Below are positions 58,056-64,000 of a DNA stretch of 64,000 nucleotides, in pieces. The notes under the pieces were generated by a model. That model was not told the origin of the DNA. It ran no database searches and saw only the letters and a list, made by a program, of their open reading frames with translations. How positions within the stretch are numbered: the first letter of the stretch is position 1; every line of letters begins with the position of its first letter. Source of the stretch: Symbiodinium natans (Eukaryota; Sar; Dinophyceae; Suessiales; Symbiodiniaceae); contig CAJNDS010002723.1 in NCBI GenBank assembly GCA_905221605.1, forward strand, positions 266,001 through 330,000. Reading direction: 5' to 3'. Position numbers and translations under genes: made by a program.

Positions 58056-59290
58056 CGAGTACTGAGTGCACAGGGTGACCTAGCAGTTCGGCGCGCTGGC
58101 TGTGGACACTTCTACGGAGATTATGCACCCGCTGACTTGGCAGGGAGCCATTCCCACTTGTAGAAGAACCTGGCCCTCTTGAGACTCAAGAGGGTCACCC
58201 TCGTCTGAGCTTGACCTGTGGCAGGGCAAGTGGGCTCCCCGCCCGCGTGGATGTTACCTGAATTGCACTTCGGCATCAATGTGATGAGCCCTCCCATCTC
58301 CTTGCCGACGCACCTCACGGGTTTGGGTTTGGAGGGACCCGATGTGTGCCGAGGGTTTTTCGGCACGGTTGGAAAAATATCCACCAGATGTTTCCCGTGT
58401 CTTTAGGCGTTGATAAAGAAAGAGAACGCCGATGCTTCAGCTTGGCTTTCGCCTCACTGCTTCGGGACTGGTCTATCTTGGCTTCTTGTCTGTTGCTGCA
58501 TTACTTGCAGCATCTCCGCCCAACTCTCTCCCACAGAACCACCACCGAGTGCAGTGGCTGGCCGTAAACTTGTTGCTGGCTTGGAACTTATTCAGCTCCA
58601 AAAGGGCAGCAGAGGTTGGCTGTTCTTCCGGATTCTTGCGGTTCAAACAGCAAAGCTTTCTTCTTGGATGTATTGTCAGAAACAGAAACTTCTTTCAGCG
58701 TTTAGCGGTACATGCACGTGCAAGAGCATTGCTGCCAGGCCCGTCACTGGCTTAGAAAAACGCCAATTCCCCGTGTGCACTTCTACCTTCCAGCCACTTT
58801 GGACCTTGTTGCATTTGTATGCCTGTGGTGATGGGCTTTTGAAGGGTAGTGTACCACTTCGTGGCTTTTCATGAAGGACGCCCACGCTGGCTGATCTCCA
58901 TGGGGCATATGCCCCCTGTGCCGGGTGCGGACACCTCTCCGGGTGGGCACTTGTACGCCAATGTGAATGAAGCACCCAGAGCTCAGAGCTACTCCACTGG
59001 CTGACCACCATGGAGTGCCCTGGGCCGGTCTTGCCTTGATTGTTCTTGCTGTTAAGTCCCCATGGCTGACCACAGTCTGACTTGCAACATCCTTTCGCCA
59101 TTGAGTGTCGGCTGCTGTCCTTGACAACAAGTACGTGATCCAAACCTCTTCTGATGACCTTGGTTTGAATGACCGCTGTCGCACCAGTGGCTACATGATG
59201 GTTTTGAGAATCTGGCAATGTCGCAATTTTGCGATTCCCCCCACTGTGCTTCCTTGTGAACCGGAACTTCATTGACGACTTCGAGTACTG
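58056..59290 (+). repeat. right copy of diverged direct repeat flanking element A
   Basis: Collinear with 47804-48435 through GGCTGTGGACACTTCTACG (58098), CTCCCCGCCCGCGTGGAT...TACCTGA (about 58,230), CCACTGGCTGACCACCATGG (about 58,994), AAGTCCCCATGGCTGACCAC (about 59,054) and GAATCTGGCAATGTCGC (about 59,208). Short plus-strand frames inside (58410-58874) have hydrophobic stretches but no recognised motif. Confidence 0.6.
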
Positions 59291-59490
59291 AGTCCGTGGG
59301 GTATCTAGTCGTTTAGCGCGATTGCTCGCTTTGTTTTCTTTGGTGTTTGTTTGCTTGGTGGTTGCTTGGTGTGTCTGGCGGATTGTGTGCGCTGACTTTG
59401 TTTCACCCTTTACGTCGAGCCCAACAAGACCGGCCTACTGTGCTACTGATGTAGAAAAGAGGCGTCAGTCCAAAAAAAATGACCACCATA
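59282..59490 (+). repeat. duplicated spacer unit, copy 1
   Basis: Begins CGAGTACTGAGTCCGTGGGG and ends with GGCCTACTGTGCTACTGATG, TAGAAAAGAGGCG and an A-run. Copy 2 is at 59671-59880. The beginning alone also occurs at 58056. Confidence 0.8.
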
Positions 59491-59670
59491 AAGCACGGCC
59501 AACCCTTCCTGCTGGAAGGGATGGATGGCTCCGTTGGTTTGTGGATTTCTTTGCGATCGATGTGAAGCAAATGTCTACAAAATGGTGTTTTGATTTCTGG
59601 AATACATTCGCATTTTGCAACTTGCCTGCACAGCTTGGTGCGGCATGGAAGTCTTTTGGATATTGACGAC

Positions 59671-59880
59671 GTTGAGTACTAAGCGCGGGGAACCTAGTAG
59701 TTTGGTCGCTTCCTCTTTTGGTTGTTGCTGGGTTGTTTGGTTGGTTAGGTGGTGGTGTTCGTTCTTCTTGTTCTTCCTGCTTCTTATGGCAATACACCTA
59801 GTTGCAAGACCCACAAGAACGGCCTACTGTGCTACTGATGTAGTAAAGAGGCGCCCGCTTCAAAAAAAAGACTTGGAAAA
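59671..59880 (+). repeat. duplicated spacer unit, copy 2
   Basis: Begins GTTGAGTACTAAGCGCGGGG and ends with GGCCTACTGTGCTACTGATG, TAGTAAAGAGGCG and an A-run, in the same order and spacing as copy 1. The middles are GT/TTG-rich in both copies but diverged. Confidence 0.8.
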
Positions 59881-60289
59881 ACCGTCTCAAGACATGTTAA
59901 CAAGATGAAAACCAAATGTCTTCACACCAAGTTCTTCAGAATGCCAGTGGAATTGCAAAAAGAGTGAAGAAGAACAACAAAAAAACAAAAAAACTGTGTT
60001 ACGAGTGCAATAACAGCCATAAGACAGCCATAAGCAAAAACCGTACGTGGTTGCCAAATCTGTTTCCGGTTAGCAGTTCGACACAGCTTGACGCAACAAA
60101 TGTTCGGTCAATTTTGTCTTTCCGCTGACTTCATTTACTGAAGGGCACATTTTTGCGCTTCAACGACAAACATGAGCTTGGGCTGAACACCAAGAACCTC
60201 AGGCAGGTGGTTCGAAACCGACCTTCAGCGTGCGTGGTGCTTGAGTTCTTGGGGACGCCGGAGACTTTGCTAGTAACTCTTTTTGCCTA
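59881..60289. other. intergenic, no gene recognised
   Basis: A-rich then mixed sequence; no motif recognised. Confidence 0.45.
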
Positions 60290-60840
60290 AAGGCGTTGCC
60301 TTCTTCTGTGTTTTTTGTATTTGCGTTGTGCTGTTGTTGTGTTTTTGTGTTCTTTTGCATTGTGCATCTTTTGCTTTTTGTTTTGCATTGTTCTGCGATG
60401 TTGTTTGAATTGTTTTGTGTGTTTTTTGTTTTGCATGTGGTTTTGCATTTTGCTTTGCATTGTCCTTGATTTTGTTGCGTTGTTTTTTTCTGCATGGTTC
60501 TGCGTTGTGTTGCAATCTTGCATTGTGTGGCATTGTGTTGCATGTTGTTTTGCATTGTTTCGTGTTTGCTTTGCCGTGTTGCATTGTGTTGCATTGCTGC
60601 ATCATGGCTGCGTCATTGCTGTGTCAGTGCTGTCATTGCTGATAGCTGCGTTGCCCCCGTCGCTTTGTTTGCATTGTTGCATTGCTGCAGTGTTGCGTTG
60701 TTCCAGTGCTGCGTGCTGCGTTGCTGCATTGCTACAATTTAATTTTACTGCATTACAGCATTGTTACATTGCTGCGTTGTTGCATTGTTGCCTTGTTCCA
60801 TTGTTGCATTGTTGCCTTGCTTGGGTGCGTGGTGTACCCA
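60290..60840 (+). repeat. degenerate TTGCATTG-rich tract
   Basis: Strand-asymmetric T/G-rich text made of TTTTGCATTG, TGTTGCATTG and GCTGCATTG words over about 550 bp, with irregular period. Open frames across it are repeat artefacts rich in Cys, Leu and Phe. Confidence 0.75.
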
Positions 60841-60849
60841 TGCACGATG

Positions 60850-61032
60850 AATGGGTGCATGGGTGCATATGGGTATGGGTGCATGGGTGCATGGGTGCAT
60901 GGGTGCATGGGTGCATGGGTGCATGGGTGCATGGGTGCATGGGTGCATGGGTGCATGGGTGCATGGGTGCATGGGTGCACGGGTGCACGGGTGCATGGGT
61001 TTGTGCATGGGTGCATGCGTGCGTGGGTGCAT
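60850..61032 (+). repeat. (GGGTGCAT)n octamer array
   Basis: About 20 units, nearly perfect in the middle with GGGTGCAC and GCGTGCAT variants at the right end. It gives periodic frames on both strands (for example MGAWVHGC), which I do not regard as genes. Confidence 0.95.
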
Positions 61033-61537
61033 GCGTCCAGTGCCCGGCCAACAGCTGAGCTTTGTATCAACCCGTGTGTGATACATTAGCCACTAGCCGG
61101 ATCAAAAGTGACGCGCGCTGCTTTTCGCATAGTGCGTCAGGCAACCCTCAGCGTGGATTGAAACCAGTCGCAAAGCCCATAACCAAGCCCCAAGCCCCGG
61201 TACCAGGGCGGCATCGCAACACGACGGAGACCATGGATGAGGCCCAACGGTTTCCGTCCAGGGAAACCGCTGAAGCGTTGGGAGTTCCAGTTCCACACCA
61301 AAGGAGTGATGAACTCATCAAGCTGCGTAACAGCATTGAGAATGGCCAGCAATCCCCTGCAGTCGGACCTCCCGTAGTTTGGACACTCGCCGCAATGGTA
61401 TCTCCACTGCTTTTCAGCCGACTTGCCAAAGTGGACCAGTGGACCAGTCAATCTTTTCGCCCGTGGATGGGACCCGCTCCACGAGTAAACGTGAGCCTGT
61501 TGGAGTGCTAGTGAGCCAGTTGCAGTCTGCAAGATGA
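61033..61537. other. no gene recognised
   Basis: The plus-strand frame 61062-61511 and two opposite frames overlap fully; none has a recognised motif. Confidence 0.4.
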
Positions 61538-61643
61538 AGACACGAGGACACGACACGAAGACATGACACGCAGGCACGGCAGAGGACACGACACAAGGAC
61601 ACGATACGAAGAATGACACGACACAACACGAAGACGTGACACG
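61538..61643. repeat. ACACGA-type minisatellite
   Basis: Irregular repeats of GACACGA, GACATGACACG and AGGACACGACAC. Confidence 0.8.
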
Positions 61644-61697
61644 AGGGGGGTCGGGCGGGGTCGGGGTGGGGGGGGGGGGTTCGGGGTATCGGGGCGG
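61644..61697 (+). repeat. G-rich tract with several G-runs
   Basis: At least six runs of four or more G, one of about 13, within 55 bp. Compatible with quadruplex structure on the plus strand. Confidence 0.8.
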
Positions 61698-63298
61698 GGG
61701 GTCGGAGCCACAGTTGTGCGAGGGTTGGGGATTCTGCTGGATCAGTTGGGTGGAGACAAATCTGTAGCATGAGGAACTGGTGCAGCACCGGCAGAGGAAG
61801 CTCGATCCGATGGCTAGTGCTTAAAAGCTTTTGACTTCATCGGTTCATTGTGCCGCCTGTGGCCTCAAATCGCTGAACCAACAGCCTATCCTTGCAAGGT
61901 TACGTTGTCACGCGAGCCCTCTCGGGTATGTGTCGCTGTTCGTGGACTCAACGTTGGGAATGTCTCTTATGGCTTTTATTCTGATTTTACGCTGTAAACG
62001 CAGGATGGACAGCTTTTCGCCCTGCTTTGCGAGAATCGGGGATTTTTCAGGAGCGTCTTTGCTTGTACTTTGGGACAAACGCGTTGCGGCTGAAAAGGAA
62101 TGATGAAATGAAAAGGGGAGTGGGAGAACGCTGAGGAGAAGGTGAAATGAGAGGGAGATGCGCAGAAGTCGGCGGTGTGAAAAAGATGCGGCTTCTTATA
62201 CAAGGCCCTATACGCACATAGATGCTTATGGTTTTGCAATGTTTTGCATTTAATTGCGTTCAAACGGGAGTGTGTTTTCTCATAATCAAGTGCTGTCAGT
62301 GGTGCACTGGCACAGAACAAGATTGTAGCTTTCCCAAAGCATTGCACAAGAGGCGTTTTCCGAAAATGAGCTCCGTCTAACGAGGGGGGGGGGAGTGCTT
62401 CTTGGGAAAAAGGGGGGCGCCCAGTCCAATTCCATGTGCAATTCGGCCTTCCCCCCTGTGATTGTGACGTTGTAAACAAGGAAGGCAGGCAAAGCACCGG
62501 CCCATTCGCACAATTCAGAATTCAAAAAACGGTCCCAAGGCCTTGTTGCCCAAAGGGCCCTGACAAGACTTGAGTTTGTTTGCCTTGGGTGGGCTGATTG
62601 TTTAGCCCATATTGAAGATGCATCAACACTGGGCCACTTACTGGAGCTTGCCAGCTGAGAAGAGGGGGATGTTTTGCAACAAATTGTAGCCCGGGTGCCA
62701 GGCCGTTCGGCAGAACATGCCACCTAGGCCATCAGCGTTGGGCTAGGCCTCCATCAGCGAACGACAGCGTCGGATTGTGGTCACACCATGTGCTTCAAGC
62801 CTATGGTTTCGAAAGCTTTCAGTGGGACAGCAAAAGCAGCAAGCATCGATGGGTGCCATGACAGCTTGTTTATCAGCCCTTTGTCGTAAGCACAGGAAAA
62901 TTTGCTGCAGGCAAGTCGTTACAATGCTGATAGGCTAAGCCAGAAGGATCTGCTGTCGGCAACGCGCGCGCATTATGGTTGCATACTTTATAACATGTGT
63001 GAGTTGCATGCAATAAAGCTCCCGAAATTACACTGGCCCACGTCATATGTTTTGCAATCAAACTCTTCCAGTGAGGGGTTTGAGATGGACCAGGGTTTCA
63101 TGACATGACTTGCAAAAAGGTTCATGCGTAAAGGCAACATCTTATTCAAATATACATGCTGCACATGTTACTTTGACAACATGTAACATCACATGTCGGT
63201 TTCGAACGTTTTTGCGGCATCAGCTTCGTTGGCAATGTGTTGGCCCAAAGAGGTGCGAAACCCACTGCAATCAGCACAGAAAGGTGCAGTAGGGCATC
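61698..63298. other. upstream region of mago gene, no other gene recognised
   Basis: No recognised frame. Many AG dinucleotides just before the mago start (such as at 63,270-63,291) could serve as trans-splice acceptors. No TATA box is obvious; dinoflagellate promoters generally lack one. Confidence 0.45.
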
Positions 63299-63745
63299 AT
63301 GGCTGAAGAAGAGGACTTCTATGTGCGCTACTACGTGGGTCACAAGGGCAAGTTCGGGCATGAGTTTTTGGAGTTCGAGTTCAGGCCGGACGGTCGCTTG
63401 CGGTACGCAAACAACTCCAATTACAAGAACGATGTGATGATCCGAAAAGAGGCGCACGTAACACAAGCAGTGATGAAGGAACTCAGGAAGATGATCGAAG
63501 ACTCTGAGATCCTGAAGGAGGATGACAACCACTGGCCAGCACCAGATCGCATCGGTCGGCAAGAACTGGAGGTCGTATGTGGGAAGGAACACATCTCATT
63601 CACCACCTCCAAGATCGGATCGCTAGCAGACGTCCAGGCCTCAAAGGATCCAGAAGGCCTCCGAGTCTTCTACTACTTGGTGCAGGACCTGAAGTGCTTC
63701 GTGTTCAGCCTCATCGGTCTGCATTTCAGGATCAAGCCGGTCTGA
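63299..63745 (+). CDS. mago: Mago nashi protein, exon junction complex subunit
   Basis: Complete 148-residue protein, the usual family length, in a single exon. Mago pairs with Y14 (RBM8A) in the exon junction complex, binds spliced mRNA in the nucleus and acts in mRNA export, localisation and decay. Highly conserved family blocks are visible: [51 protein letters not shown] and the C-terminal [20 protein letters not shown] followed by [12 protein letters not shown]. The start [12 protein letters not shown] fits the family N-terminus, and no upstream in-frame ATG is needed. The absence of introns suggests a retrocopied gene, common in dinoflagellates. No break or missing key block is seen, so it should be functional. 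Confidence 0.97.
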   Translation: MAEEEDFYVRYYVGHKGKFGHEFLEFEFRPDGRLRYANNSNYKNDVMIRKEAHVTQAVMKELRKMIEDSEILKEDDNHWPAPDRIGRQELEVVCGKEHISFTTSKIGSLADVQASKDPEGLRVFYYLVQDLKCFVFSLIGLHFRIKPV

Positions 63746-64000
63746 GGGGCTGAGCGGGAGACCACACACTGATGCACCCGATGCTTGCACCAGTCCGAAC
63801 TGTTCCGAGTAGGCTGGAAGTGGTGTGAACAGGATGACTGACGGGCTATGAGGATTGATGTGCAGCCGAGGGCACTTTCCAAAAAGTATGCAAGGAACCT
63901 GCACTTGTGAGCAGCTTCTTGATCCACTTGCTCTTTTGTTTTGGTACCTGACTACCTGCTTGTCTGTTTGCCTGCTTGCTTCGAAGGTCACGAACAAAGC
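63746..64000. other. downstream flank of mago gene
   Basis: Probably 3' untranslated region followed by spacer. No AATAAA-like signal is present close to the stop, as is common in dinoflagellates. Confidence 0.4.

Noticed and set aside
60682-61089. Periodic open frames on both strands across the octamer array
   Set aside because: All frames of an 8-bp repeat without stops stay open; no other coding sign.
63289-63310. Resemblance of GTAGGGCATCATGGCTGAAG at the mago start to the full spliced leader
   Set aside because: It needs a gap and several mismatches and overlaps conserved coding sequence (ATGGCTGAAGAAG), so chance is the simpler explanation.

Overview
This window looks like nuclear DNA of a dinoflagellate, probably a member of the Symbiodiniaceae. 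Four observations support this. There are about 20 interstitial arrays of the TTTAGGG-type telomere repeat. Two Ty1/copia LTR retrotransposons of different families carry the last 12 nt of the dinoflagellate spliced leader in their LTRs. The single convincing host gene (mago nashi) is intronless. Coding density is very low. The genus-level guess is inference; the dinoflagellate assignment rests mainly on the spliced-leader matches together with the telomere motif.

Layout. From 1 to about 24 kb there is no recognisable gene. This part is unique-looking sequence studded with interstitial TTTAGGG/CCCTAAA arrays, five of which form convergent pairs (CCCTAAA on the left, TTTAGGG 90-275 bp to its right), plus a few microsatellites. 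From 24 to 29 kb nothing is recognised. From 29 to 31.9 kb there are tandem and low-complexity repeats and a truncated solo-type LTR.

From 31,936 to 44,650 lies copia element B on the minus strand. It has two ~550-bp LTRs that are nearly identical, an initiator-tRNA-Met-type primer binding site, a polypurine tract, gag-protease, integrase, reverse transcriptase, RNase H and an unusual C-terminal Cys/His domain. It is interrupted twice. A 2.59-kb insertion with a 15-bp target duplication sits inside its 3' LTR, and a ~2.8-kb block carrying an unrelated open frame (called ORF X here) lies between protease and integrase. Its gag also has an in-frame stop.

From 44.7 to 48.4 kb is non-coding or decayed DNA with some protein-like short frames and copies of a dispersed repeat. 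From 48,450 to 58,035 is copia element A, also on the minus strand, with one uninterrupted 2,665-residue Gag-Pol frame that continues about 670 residues past RNase H into a zinc-ribbon and charged-helix extension. Element A lies between two diverged direct copies of another repeat (47.8-48.4 kb and 58.06-59.3 kb). From 59.3 to 61.7 kb there are duplicated spacers, a TTGCATTG-rich tract, a GGGTGCAT octamer array and a G-rich tract.

At the right end, 63,299-63,745 encodes a complete Mago nashi protein, an exon junction complex core subunit. No operon-like or pathway relation joins the genes: the window is one host gene at the edge of a large repeat-dominated intergenic region. The most interesting signal is the association of spliced-leader remnants with retrotransposon LTRs and with the 5' boundary of a target-duplicated insertion.
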